Shown here: positions 1 through 12,800 of the stretch, piece after piece
How positions within the stretch are numbered: position 1 is the stretch's first letter
Layout: each line of letters opens with the position of its first letter
Source of the DNA: Mycteria americana
Taxonomy: Eukaryota > Chordata > Aves > Ciconiiformes > Ciconiidae
Assembly (NCBI RefSeq): GCF_035582795.1
Contig: NC_134367.1
Location: 374,501-438,500, forward strand
Reading direction: 5' to 3'
DNA: 64,000 nucleotides
Notes under the pieces: model-generated
The model's database searches: none
What the model was told of the DNA's origin: nothing
The model's input: only the letters and a program-made list of their open reading frames with translations
Translations under genes and position numbers: made by a program

Positions 1-119
1 CAGCGGGACCCCCGGGCAGCTGGGCCAGACTGCGGCTACCGCGAGCCCCGGGGGTGCCGGGCAGAGGCACCGGGAGCCGGTGCCGCCGGCAGTGACCCCC
101 GCCCCCAGTCTGTTTGCAG

Positions 120-2530
120 GCTCCCAGGACCCCCTGGCACCGCCAGCCCCCCCGGCTCTGGCTCCCCACTGCCACTGCAGCCCCCCTGCCCCCAGCCCCA
201 GCCGGGGGAGGCTCCAGGCCCGCCGGCAGCTGAGCGTTGCCTGCACCGTCTGCTGCCTCTTCATGGTCGGGGAGGTGATAGGTAATGGCGGGACGGGGAT
301 GGGGACGGGGTCGGGGGGCTGCCCCCGGCACTGGGTGCCAGCTGCTCTTCGCCTGCAGGCGGGTACCTGGCGCACAGCCTGGCCATCATGACCGACGCAG
401 CCCACCTGCTGACGGACGTGGGCAGCATGTCCGTCAGCCTCTTCTCCCTCTGGGTCTCCACCCGCCCACCCACCAAGACCATGAGCTTCGGCTGGCACCG
501 CTCAGGTGAGCCGGGGGGCACAGCTCCTCGGGAGCCCCACAGCCGTGGTGGGCGCTGACGGCTCCCATCCCGCAGAGACACTGGGGGCGCTGGCTTCTGT
601 CCTCTCCATCTGGGTGGTGACCGGGGCCCTCGTCTACCTGGCGGCCGCCCGCATCGTCAGCAACGACTACGAGATTGAGGCACGAGCCATGCTGGCTACA
701 TCTGCCAGTGCCGTCGGCGTCAACCTGGTGTATGTCCTGCACAGGGCTGTATGCACCCGTGTCCCCCTGCCTGAGCCCCGGCCTCCCCTCCCACACCCCG
801 GCCCCATGTGTGCCCCTGGTACCCCAAGACCCCCAGCCCTGGCTCCCAGGTCACCTTCTGTCCCTGTGCACCAGCCTCGTGTCCCCAAGCGCTGCCTCCC
901 CCTATTCCCTGTCCTACATATGCTCCCAGCTTCCAGCCCGTGTATGTACATCCTCTGGCCCCACACCCCCTGGCCCCCCCAAGCAGCACCCCCCTCAGCC
1001 CTGCCCCCATGCCCAGCCTGAGCCCTGGCACGTGCCCCAGGCCCAAGTCCCTGCCCCACGTGCCCCACACATGACCTGGCCCCACACATCTCCCTGCAGC
1101 AGTGCGGCTGCCCCATCCCTGCTGTGCCTCCAGCCCTGCCCCACGGTCGGACTCTGCCCCACACCTCTCCACCCTTCTGGGTCACGGGTGTGCCTGCCCA
1201 TGCCCCCTTTGCCTGTGATGCCCGGGCACCGTTGCCTGCGTGCAGGTCCAGGCAGGGCCAACAAGGCCCCTGCGCCTTGCCCAGCGCAGCGCTGAGCCAG
1301 CCCTGCTCTCCCCAGCATGGCCTACATCCTGCACCAGTCCCCTGCCGGCCACGGCCACGGCGCAGGGGGCTACGAGCAGCTGGAGAGCACCAGGGGTTGC
1401 CTGCCCAGCCATGCCCCCCTGCCCGGCAGCACCAGCGTCCGTGCAGCCTTTGTCCACGTGGTGGGTGACCTGCTGCAGAGCGTTGGTGTCCTTGTGGCTG
1501 CCACCATCATCTACTTCAAGGTGCCTGGAATGGGCTCCCCTCCGCTGCCCACGGGAACAACTCCCTCAGCCCCATGCAGGGTGCTGTGGGGCACTGGGGC
1601 CCTGGTACCCCCACAGCGGGGTGCCCAGCTCAGCTCTGCCCCCCCCAGCCTCACACAGACGCTGCTCTCTGCAGCCCCAGTGCAAGATCGCAGACCCCAT
1701 CAGCACCCTCTTCTTCTCGGTCTTCGTCCTCGGCTCCACCTTCACCATTCTCAGGGACGTCTTCAGAGTCCTCATGGAAGGTGAGCGGTGGGCGAGGAGG
1801 GTGCAGGACCATGGGTGCAGGGGGCTGGCGGGGTGTGTGTGGGGGGTCGCAGGAGCTCCTCGTGGCCACAGCTGCCACAGCCCCTTTCCCACGTGGCAGC
1901 TCACGCCCTTGCAACCCCTGCTCCCCACCCAGGCACAACCCAGCCCACCCCTCTGTCCTTCCCTTGCCCCCCTGAGCTCCCCCTCAGGCAAACGGCCCTG
2001 GGGCGAGAGGCTGCCTCACCCCGGAGCCACCATCCCCAGCCTGGTCACAGCTTGGGGAAGCCCCCACCACCAGCCCTGACCCCGGCGGGGGCCGGGGGCC
2101 GGGGCTGGCCCCTCCGTGAGCAGGCGCTGCTGGCAGGGATGCCACGAGGCCTCGAGTTCGACGCGGTGAAGGAGGTGCTGCTGGGGGTGAGCGGGGTGAG
2201 GGGTGCCCACGACCTGCACCTCTGGGCCCTGACGCTGAGCCACCACGCGGTGTCAGTGCACGTGGCTGTCGGTGAGTGCCCCACGCACGGCCCGGCCAGC
2301 TCACACAGACCCCGGGGCACGGCCAGGGGGACCCGCTGGCCGCCCACGCACCGGGGCTGAGCCACGCTGCCCTGCCATCCCCAGACGCCGGTGTCGACCC
2401 TGAGACGGTGCTGCGGGAAGCCACCACTCGGCTGCAGAGCAAGTTTGGCTTTGCCTCGTGCACGGTGCAGGTGGAGCGGTACAGGGAGGAGATGGCAGCC
2501 TGCCAGCACTGCCAGGACCCCCGCGCCTGA
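120..2530 (+). CDS. SLC30A3: Zinc transporter 3 (SLC30A3/ZnT3), 5' end missing
   Basis: Cation diffusion facilitator that loads zinc into vesicles in exchange for protons; the ZnT3 paralogue serves synaptic vesicles. Seven coding exons are visible: 120-281, 359-505, 576-729, 1316-1520, 1675-1780, 2137-2271 and 2385-2530. All have GT/AG borders and matching phases. The first begins inside the cytosolic N-terminus, so the start codon lies left of the window. Transmembrane segments run from [20 protein letters not shown] to the segment before [12 protein letters not shown]. Both HxxxD zinc sites are present: HLLTD in TM2 and HVVGD in TM5. A short His-rich loop ([10 protein letters not shown]) lies between TM4 and TM5. 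The C-terminal cytosolic domain ends ...CQHCQDPRA. ZnT3 rather than ZnT2/ZnT8 is chosen from the [12 protein letters not shown] loop, the C-terminal ending and synteny with GTF3C2; this is recognition, not an alignment. Confidence 0.92.
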
Positions 2531-3896
2531 GACCCTCGCCTGCTGCAGAGCTTGGGGCTGGCCCCGGCCCCCCACCCCGCGGGCGAGCAGGAGCTGCCCC
2601 TGGAGCAGGGGAGTGCGGCACAGGAGCGGGGGCACCGCTTGTGCTCCGGTCCCTGCGCTGCACCCACCCTGCTGCTGCAGAGCCCCAGGGGGGACCGTGC
2701 CCCATAGCGCAGGGCCCCGAGGGGACACAGGCAGCCTGGCCCCCGCAGCACCGGATCCTCCAACCCCGCTGCGCCGGGGGGGGGGGGGGGGGGGAGGGGA
2801 GACCGGGCCTGGCACAGCCTCAGGCACGCTGGGACCAGCCCGAAGGAGGAGGGGGATCCTGCCCCACCGCACGTCCCCCCACGGGGCCCTGTTGTCCCCA
2901 CAGGGGAGGGGACAGGAGGGAGCCGCTGCAGGTGCTGAAGGGCCCAGGGAAGGGACGGGATGTCCCCGCAGGGAGCCCAGACCCGGCCTTGGCCCCAGAT
3001 GCTCCTGTGCCCCCACGGCCGCAGGGGCTGCCCCACTGCCCCCATGGCCATAGGCTTGCCGCTAGCCGGGCTGCGGGGGGGCCAGGGCGGGGTCCCGCCC
3101 TGCCTTGGCCTGATCCATTCCCACCGTTGTGAGTCCGTGTCCGTTGCGCCTGTGCAGTGTCTGTCTGTCCATCTCTTTGTGCAAGGAGCGCAGCGGGCAG
3201 TGGCAGAGCCCGCAGCCACCAATAAACTTGTTGGAGAGCAGCAGCAGCGGCACAGGCAGCCAAGAGGGGGCTGGGGAGGGGGGCGGCCCTGGCCCCCTGC
3301 GAGGGGCAGAGCGCGGCCGGGACTGGGCCCCGGGGCAGCGCCGCAGACACAGGCACCCCAGGCACCGGCCCCGGGGGCCCCGTGCCAGCACCACAACCAG
3401 CCTTTACAAAACCAACCACGTTTACTGCACAGTTGAACACAGGCTCAATGTGAGCGACTTCAGAGCTCCCGGCACCTCTGCCGGCCCCGTCCGCCCTGCC
3501 CAGGACAAGGCTGGCCCCGGCCCCCCTGCCTGCACCTGCACAGGGGGCTCAGCGGGGGCGGGAGGCAAGAGCAAGCTCAGCCCCACAGAGGTGGGGGCCC
3601 GCCAGCGCTTCCCCAGCGTCAGGCCCCAAGACCCACAGCTCAACCCAGGGACACGCACCGGTCCCACCGCCCTCCCCGCACCAGCTCAGACCAAACAGCG
3701 CAAAAGGATCCCTCTGGGCCCAGAGCACGCGGACAAGTGTCCCGAGTGATCCAGGTGACAGCCAGGAGCAGCCGTCCCTCCCCTGAGGCGGGGCCCAGAG
3801 GGTAAGAAGCACCGAGGAGGGGCACGCAGCCCCCCGGACAGCACAGCCTGCCCCCGGCCCGAGCACGTGTGCTGGCAGCACGAGGGATCCACCACG
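2531..3896. other. 3' UTRs and tail-to-tail spacer of SLC30A3 and GTF3C2
   Basis: No coding region is recognised. The stretch holds the SLC30A3 3' UTR, a G-homopolymer of about 19 bases near 2776-2794, the SLC30A3 polyadenylation signal, and the GTF3C2 3' UTR on the minus strand. I see no canonical AATAAA for GTF3C2. A GTAAAG-like hexamer near 3400 on the minus strand is the nearest candidate. Confidence 0.6.
3221..3226 (+). terminator. Polyadenylation signal of SLC30A3
   Basis: AATAAA lies about 690 bases after the SLC30A3 stop codon and is followed by a GT-rich tract. It is the only canonical signal in the 3' flank and sits about 670 bases from the GTF3C2 stop codon on the other strand, so the two genes are tail-to-tail. 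Confidence 0.85.
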
Positions 3897-6800
3897 CTAC
3901 TCTGCCAGCAGCGGGGAGTGCTCGGCGGGGCTGGGGCTGCCGGGCTTGTCCTCGTAGAGGGAGCTGAAGCGGGCACGGCGCTCCGGGAGCAGCTGGCGGC
4001 CCACACCGGAGGCCAGCCCCACCAGGCAGTGCGCCCGCACGATGCCCGCCTGCCCGCCCGACACCAGCCAGCCATTCGAGTCCAGGTTGGGGCTGAAGCG
4101 CACCTGCGGAAGGAGAAAGGGGGTCAGGAGGGAGGGGGCCGAGGCCCCGGGACCCCGGCATCCTGCAGCCGTGGCCCAGGCTGCGCAGGGCTGCAGGCAC
4201 ACACGGCCCCCTCACCTTGTGCAGGGACTCCAGCTGCAGGCGGTCGAGGCTCAGCTCTGCCTTCACCTCCTGCGTGTGCATCCTGCGCATGGGCTCCCGG
4301 CTGGGGAAGTTCTTGAAGCTGCGCTGTGAAGCGGTGGCACCGCGATGGGCAGCGTGCCCCGAGCGGGAGCACCGCGCGCGCGGCAGTCCTGGCAGCACCG
4401 GCACCACACGCGGGCAGATGCTGCCTGGCCAGGGGACACGCGTCGCCTTCAGGGTCACCCACCAAACAGCCGCAGCAATGGGCAGCGGGAGCCAGGCCCC
4501 AGGGAGGGCCCGGGCAGGGCGGCTGGAGCGTGGCAGACCCCACCCCACCCCACCCACCCCCGGTGCCTCTCCAGCAGCTCTGACCCACAGACTTGCTCCT
4601 CCTCTCCAGGGGGGCCCAGCCTGGCCCTGGTACCCCATGCCAACACCTCCAAACACGGCCCGGCACACCGGGGAGCGGTGGCCCAGGCAGGCTGTGACCC
4701 CCCAGGCTCCTTCCCGGGGCTGGGCACCCCAGCCTGCTGCCACAGCCGGGACACCGAGCGCGCGGCTCTGCCCAGGGCTGACGCCCACAGCCGTGCCCCC
4801 GCTGCCCTGGACCAGGGGCTCCCTGCCTGGGGGACCCCAGCCCAGGCCAGCAAGGCAGCCGGGCCCCGTGCTCTCGGGGCAGCCCGTCCCGCCCCGTCCC
4901 CGTGCTCTCGGGGCAGCCAGCCTGGGCTCTGCCGGAGGTGAGGGGCTGCCACAACATCTGAGCGGCGGCTCCTCGCCCTGCCGCTCCCACTGCCCAGCCG
5001 CAACCCCACAGGCCCCAGCCCTGCTCCCACGGGTCCCGCTCACGGTCGGGACCGCCCAGCCCCAGGCCTGCCCCCTGCCCTCTCCTACCAGGTCTGTGTC
5101 CCAGAATCGGATGTAGCTCTTGGTCACCATCTCGCTGTAGAGCCTGGTCTTTGGCAGCGCCTGCTCGCTGCTCTCCGACCCGGCAGGGCTGCAGGGCAGC
5201 AGATCGGCTTTGTAGACCGGCTGTGGACGAGATGGGGCTCAGGGCAGGGCGGGGGGTCCATCTGCTCCTCCGCAGACAGGGACCTCCAGGGACCGAGCAG
5301 GGCTGCGGGCCTCGGGAACCCTGCCCTGCCCCGCAGCATGGCGGGTCTGGGGCAGGGGAGAGGAGGGAGGTGCTGCCGTAAGGGCAGGGGACAAACAGGG
5401 CCAGGCCTGCCCCACGCATGAGCCTAACCCCGAAGGTCCCATCCCCAGGGCCAAGGCTGCTGCCACCGCCCCTCCCCACCACGCAGCCCCTGCCCGGGGG
5501 GAAGGGCACAACACGCACACGACGTGCACACACGCACACGCGCGTGTCAGGCAGCAGAGGCCCCGAGGCCGGCGCAGGACGCTCTTCCAGCAACCCAGAA
5601 CACAACTCCCGCCCTGCCCAGACCCACGCGTGTCGCGGACAGGCCCTGCTGAGCACGACGGCCTCTTACAAATCTGCGGTCTGAGGACCGCTTGACATTG
5701 AGGGGGTTGACGGCCAGGTCGGGCAGCACCGCAGCCACCAGCTCGCCGGTGATGTCTCCCGCAGCCACCGTGTTCAGCCAGTCCGAGCCAGATATGCTCT
5801 GCAGGAACAGACGGCCCGAGGTCGCGGGGTCCCAACAGGCTCCCCACCACCCCACCTGGGCTGCAGCACCACGAACGCCGACCCCGGGGAAGGACGGGCT
5901 CGGAAGCGCAGCCAGCTTGGACGCAGGCGGGGACGCCGCCTCACGTGGCTGCCAGGGTCCCTCGTCCAAGGGGCAGCGGGTGACCCCAAGAGCCAGGGCC
6001 TCGCACGGCCAGGAGGCGTCACCCCCACCCGGGAGCCGTGGGACCCCGCTGGCGCGGGGCCTGGGGCGGGTGCCCCCCCCCCCCCCGACATGGCCCCAGG
6101 ACAGAACTGCCCTGCACCAGCCTCTTACCCACACGGTCCCCTTGCGAGGGGCCACAAAATAAGCCTTGAAGCCCAAGTACCCGGCGTCAATGTAGTGGAT
6201 GCCACAGAGGCCGTAACTGCAACAGAAAGGGAACGGATGAGGATGGAGCTCTGCGCTCCACCCCGAGACGGCGAGAGCCAGGCAGCAGCCCACCTCCCCA
6301 GAGACCCCGGGACCCAAGCGGACGGAGGGGGCTGTCCTCTCTCTAGCAGCATGTCACAGCATCACGAGGCAGCTCCCGGAGGCTGAGGACACACCAAGAC
6401 CCCAGAATCCTTCTGCCAACTTGGGTCAGCCTGCGGCCACGCACGAGCCCTGCCACCCAGCCCAGCTCAGCGGCCTCATCCTTCCCCTTGCCCACCTTGC
6501 TCGGGCCCCGGGACGGTGCGGCCGAGGGGATGCCAACGCTGCGCAGCACGAGCAGAGCCTGCCCTCGCCACGGCACAGCCGGACGCTCCCAGGGAGGCAG
6601 AGAGCAGAGGGGGCCCCTGGGCAGCAGGACCAGACCCCAGCAGCAGGGCTGGCCCCCAGCACAGAGCGGGCACCGCAATGGCCCCAGCACTCACGAGGCG
6701 TAGCAGTTGTCCTGGGCCACGGTGACCCCGTTGTAGGGCAGCAGCCAGGCCACCTCAGTGCTGAGGAACCGCTTGATGCTGTTGATGGGCTCGTAGAGCC

Positions 6801-9800
6801 GCCGCAGGTCCCAGAACTTGATCTTACGGTCGCTTCCTGCCGTGACCAGGAAGTTGCTGGGAACCAGGAGAAAGGCAGCACTGAGACCCCAGCGCAGAGC
6901 CGTGCCCAGCCCTGCTGCAGGGACACGGTGGCTCCGGTCCCGCAGCACAGTGCTGCTCACACAGGCAGTGGCTCAACCCCCCCCTCGCCCCGGAAAGCCC
7001 AATCCAACCTCTTCGGTGCCTCAGAGGGCCAAGTGCCATCAGCACCAAGTCCTCTTAAGACCATCTTGGCGAAGGAGCCTCATCTGCAGGAGCGAGCCCG
7101 CTCTCCCAGGCAGTGCCTGCACCAGCACCAGCTCCCCTGCCCTCACCTGTCGGCCTTGCACCACTCGATGCTCCGGACCGCATGGTCATGGGCTAGAAAG
7201 CACCGGAAAGGGTAGAGCTTGAGGGAGCCATCAGGCTGGCGCACACACTGCAGCAGGGACTTGGTGAGCAGGTTCCAGACGGCCACAGTGCCTGTGGGAC
7301 GAGACCCGTGCCCATGAGGAGCTGCCCCGGCAGCGGACCGCGACTACGCCAGCATTGCAGAGGACACCCAACGCTGCAGCGTGGGACCCGAGGCAGCCCG
7401 GGACTGGGGGCCAGGCAGCGGCACAGGCAGGAGCTGCGAGGGACAACGGACGAGCCAGGGCTGGAACCGAGGCTGGGGCTTAGAGCAGGACTGGATGGCT
7501 CGGGTACGGCAGGTCCTGGCAGCGCAGCACAGAGCTGCAGATTGCCTGAAGCCAGACACAAAATCGCACCCAGGCAAATCAGACAGATGTGGATTAAGCC
7601 AGAGCCACATCCTGGAGCCGACAGGTACGTGAGGGTGCCTACGGCCAGCCTACAATAAGCCTTCCCCCTGTCCCAGGGACGAACAGAGAGGTTCCTGCAC
7701 GGTGCCTGCCACTTGCTGCTGCTCACCCCGACGCTGCCCCTGTACCTCGTCCTCAGGGTCCCCCATTCCCTGCCCCAGGCCGAGGCTGAAGGAGCACAAA
7801 GCTCCGCATGTGCCTCTGCCTGCTGCGGGGCGAGGGCTGCTCCCCGAAGGCTCTGCCGCGGGAGGAGGGACTCACCATCATAAAAACCAGCTGCAAGTTG
7901 ATGATGGGGCTTGGATGGCATCCAGGAGAGGCTAAAGCACTGGCCGCACTCGGACGCATTCCCTGCCTGGATGGAGCCCACCTGGAGCATGGCAATACAC
8001 TGCACCTGGAGGCCAAAGGACAGACATCAGTCACAGCCCCACGCTGGTGCCGCTTGTGTCCCAAGAGCCGGGGACACCCAGGTTTGGGAGCATGGCTCTG
8101 CTCGGCCACCCCAAACACCTGGGGCCGGCGAGCTCTGCCGGCGTCCGGACTCCCTCCCCAGCTCTCCCACCTGCACCAGCCAGGAGGCTCGCTGGGTGCC
8201 AGCCCCGATGGGGGACCGCAGTGGTAGAGGACACTGACCTTGCAGATAACGTGCTTGTGGAAGGACCCATCTAGAAGAGAGCAGAGGAGGGTGAGGACAG
8301 GCACCAGCTCTCCTAGAAGCTCCCTGTGGCAGGAGCTGCTCAGCAGCCCAGAGCCTGGCTCACCGCTCCCTGCGGCCCTGGCCAGGGCTCCCAGTCCCTG
8401 TCCTGCCACCCATCCGGACCAGCATCCCCACCGCAGCTGACAAACAGCAGGCGAGCACGCCCAGCAGCAGAAAACAGAGCACACAGAGCAGCAAATCCAA
8501 GAGCAGGCAGTGGCAGGACATCCAGGAGCCAGACCTGCCTGGGCTGGAGGAAGTGGCACCCCGAAAGGCGCCGCAGGCAGAGGTGAGGCAGGGCTGACGT
8601 TCCCCCCACCCCAGCAACCTTCACCCCACCGTGACCGGCTGCCCGCCTTGATGGAAGATGCCTTCACCAAACTCAAGGGGACCCGGTGACACACAGGGGC
8701 CAGACCAGACTGTGACTGCCCCGGGGAGGAAAGGAGCAGCCGTGCAGGACAGGCTGCTCTGCCAGGCAAAGGTGCCCAAGCTGCCCAGGGCAGCCGGCGG
8801 CAGGGGCTGGAGCAGCCTGGGCAGCCACTCCTGGGGACGCCAGACCGCGCAGAGACCCCTGCACCCAAACGGCTCAGGCCGAGGGGCCCACAGGGCCCCC
8901 CACGCACCAGCTTTGTCTGCCGGAGAATCTCCCCCGCCAGTGACACACGACGTGAGTGCTGTGGGGTCCCCGCCCCGCACCTCTCGGGCCAGAAGGACCC
9001 CCCCGTCCCCCAGCGCGGGGCTGTCCTCAGGCACAGCGAGCACCAGGCAAGCACGTCTGCGCCCCAGAGCGCGGCAGCCGCAGGCAGAGGCGGTGTCGTG
9101 CAGAGACACGGGAGAGCCATGCATCTTCTCTGGCACCTCCGTGACAGCCAGGGCACAGCATGGAGAGCAGCCCCGGCCTCTGTCAGGCGGAAACACTGGG
9201 TGCGGGTAGCTGGAGCCCCAGGGAAAGCCAGCACAGGCACACCAACCTGGGAGCTCCCGGCAGGGCCCCAGCACGCCGCAGCCTGGCACCGATCCTGCGG
9301 CTGCAAACCGGCACCCCCAGCCCGGCTGCGAGGCGCAAGGACAGCGCATGCAGCTGCAGCCAGGCTGACGCTACGTGACAGGACCCGGCCTGTCCGCAGG
9401 AGCTTTGCAGGCTGGGGAAGGATCCGTGCCTGCCGCAAGCTCCCCACGTGGGGGCTGCGGCAGCCAGCGCAAAGCACCCGGAGCCGTCGCTCTGAGAGGG
9501 GGGCAGGAAAGGCAGCGCCAGCGGCCGGCGCAGGCGACAGCACGACGTGCTGATGGGGGTCGGCAGCCACGCTCGGGTGCCGGGAACCAATTTCCCATTG
9601 TCAGCCACGGACGTGCAGGCTGTCGGCCACGGCTGAGCGACCACGAGCAGCACGCACAGGTCATCAATCGCGCTCGGCGCCCAGCAGATGAGACTATTAC
9701 AAGCACCATTAGCCCGAGCCAGCCAAGCGCTCAGAGCCCCAGATCCCTGGTACGACAAACAGCTCAAGCCGGGCTGGAATAAGCAGCTCTGCCACAACAG

Positions 9801-12800
9801 GACACGCTCCCAGCAGCAAGCAGGGAGGTGGGGAAGGCTCGGGAACACACTGCCGCAGCTACGCCTCGCCCCGCAGCCCCACTCCGGTCACAGCCACGCT
9901 GCCGAGAGCACCCTCCCAGCGCGCCCAGCCCCACGTAGGGCTGCCCCGGGAGCCATGCCCCAGCCGAGCGGCTGCAGTGTCCCCCAGAGACCGAGCTCGC
10001 CTCTGGGTCAGATGCTGACCCAGAGGCTTTGACATCCTCCGACATCAAAAAGCAGCCTCGCTCCCCTCCCCTCCCCTGCCGTAACTCTCTCTGCCAGAAG
10101 CCGGCCCAGGGACAGCAGCAGCAGGGGCGGCAGCTGGTCCCGAGCCTGGAGGCGTGCCGGGGCTCGCTGCCCCGCTGGACGCAGCCCCCGGGCAGGGCGG
10201 CACCAGCCCGGGCACCATCCCGCTGCGCTGGCGAGCGGGGCCTGCCCCACGGCCGTGCCCCTGCCCAGCCCCCTCGGCGCAGCAGGCTCCCTCCCGTGCG
10301 GGCAGAGGGGCCCCAGCCCCAGGGCTCGCACGCCGCCCACCCCGGCACGGTGGGACGAGGGCCAGGACGCCCCTGCCTGGTGGCGCGGCTCTTCCTACCT
10401 TTTACCTGGGTTCTCTTGGAGCGCTGCAGGGCGCCGGGGTGCGGGAGGGAGTACAGCAGCACCTTGCCGTCCGAGAAGGCCACAGCCAGCAGGCCCAGCC
10501 GGCTCATCTGCGGGTGCTGCGCAACAACACGTGAGCCTGGCTCAGCCCCAGGGTCGCCGTCCCCCACCCCGGAAGGCGAGGCTTTAGCGAGGGCACGGAC
10601 TTAGGAGCCCTGGGGGAAACCAAAGGCAGCCCCCAGGGCCTGGGTCGCCCTTTTGGCAGCACACCCACCTTCCTGGCAGCGGTGGGTGGCTCCCAGGCAC
10701 CGCTGGGGCAGAACTTCATGTCCCAGATGCAGCCGTGATCAGCAGCGATGGCGTAGGCCAGCCCGGCTTTGTCGGCAGAGCTGCAGGCACGGTTTGAGCC
10801 GTGAAGAACGTGGCAGCCGGTGCCCAGCGGCTCCAGTATACGCCAGCAGCGAAGCTGGCTACAAGCACAGCCCCCGCGGGGTTCGGGCCGTGGCTGGCAG
10901 CTCTGGGAGAGGACGGACCTCACCACCCACTCGGCCGCGGAGGGACAAGAGGTACGGGCCCCGTCCCATTGCTGGGAGCCGGGCAGCCCCCAGTCCCTTC
11001 CCCATGGGGGCCTTCCCCAGGCCAGCCCACTCACCCCTGCTCCTGCTGCAGCGTGCCCAGGCCCCAGAGCTGCAGGAGCGCAGGGCCCCCGTGGAGCCCG
11101 GCCACGCTGTGCGTCTCCTCCATGCTCCCGTGGCAATAGAGAGCCACGTACTGAGAGGCCGCCGAGCCCTCCGGGGATGGGCACCACTCCATTGCCCACA
11201 CAGGGCCGCCCACGAAGAAGGACACATCCAGGCGCTCCTCGTGGGGCTGCAGGGAGTTGAACCTGCCAGCGGGGAGGCGGGTAAGGGCACGGGGCGAGAG
11301 CAGCACCGCCGCGGGGCGGGAGCGCGCAGGCCGGCAGGGCAGTGCCCAGCTGGCACAGAGCCCTGGCGTGGGGCCGGGGGGCGGTGGGACCCCAAGGCAC
11401 ACCGCACTGCATGGGCTCGCTGCTCAGCCCACAGCCACTCCTGGTGTCCCGGAGCGGCTGCCCGGTCCTCAGACCCGCCGGGACCGCGGCCCTGAAGGTT
11501 ACTGCCTGTCCCAGGCACGACACCCATCACCCCGGCAGTGCCTTGGGGCAGCCCGTCACAGACCTGTTTACCCTGTACAAGACACCGTCGTCTTCGATGC
11601 CCTCCCGCTGGATGGAGAAGAGCGGAGACTTCTCCTCTGCTGGCAGGTACGGGGCAGCTTCGCTGGGGAGGCAGAAGGTGAGAGGACGTCTCCCCACCCC
11701 TGCCCCTCACCCAGTCATCCCTTGGCACAGCGCCGTGCCCCAGCACCCATCCCAGCCTTCGCACAGCCCGGCGTGCCCTGCTGCAGGCCACCCCGAGGGC
11801 TACTCGAGGCCAAATCCGTGAGACCCCCAAAGCCCACACCAAGAAAGCCCCATCCTTTCTGCTGGGGCCTGATCCCATCAGAGGGATGGGGGAGTACGGC
11901 ACCCACCGTGCCCTTGTTCTCCCCCAGCCCCGATGGCTGGAGCCACCCACTCTCCCCACCCCAGCTCACCCCAAACATTGCCGAGACCTGCCTCGTCATG
12001 CAGCCTGAGCGCAGGCAGCGCCTGTGCCGCGTGTCCCTCCCAGCCCCTCCCTTCCTACGCTGCTCCGACGGCACCTTTCAGAGAGACACGTCCACTTGTG
12101 CGCCAAAGGGATCCAGTCAGGAAACTCCCACTGCGAGTACTTCTGATCCCGCCTGCAGCAGATGTGCCAAACGTCAGCAACAGCCCCGCTTCCCGGCCCT
12201 GCCTGCAGCACAGGCAGCCCCACGCTGAAGGCTCTCAGCCCCTGCCCTTGCCCACACCCTCTGCCTGGCCCCAGCCGCTCCGCCGCCCACGGTGCTTCCC
12301 GCAGGTGACGGCGCCCTGTCCCCAGCAGCCGCCAGCAGAACGCCGGCGTTCCCGACGGCACACGCTCCCTTCTCCTCGCACCTGTGACAGCGATGGTACC
12401 CAGGCCACCGACAGCCACCGCTCCCTGTAGCCTACCCCGAACCCCCCAGCACCCCCCAAGCCCCCACTCACAGGCTGCAGGTGAGGCTGGAGCACTTCTC
12501 CACTGGGGCCATGATGGAGTTATGGAAGCCATTGGGAGCGAGGCCTCGGCACTGGGGCTTGGATCTCTGGGCACAAGAGCAGACTCAGAGCAGGACCTGG
12601 CCAAAGGGCCCAGCCCGGGCTGCCTCTGCCTGCCCAAACGTTCCCACGAGCCCCTGGGGGGACCCGCCTGTCCTGAACAGCACCGATGCAGCCCACAAGC
12701 ACAGAGCTCTCCCCCAGCCACAGCAGCAGCAGTCACCCAGACTGTGTCACACTGGGCTAAAGACACAAAGTGCTATTATGGGGACTTCCATGAACTACAG

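Noticed and set aside
730-1315. Alternative reading of SLC30A3 running on from exon 3 (...[10 protein letters not shown])
   Set aside because: A strong GTATGT donor lies at 730, and splicing to 1316 restores the conserved NLVMAYILHQ. The read-through is intron.
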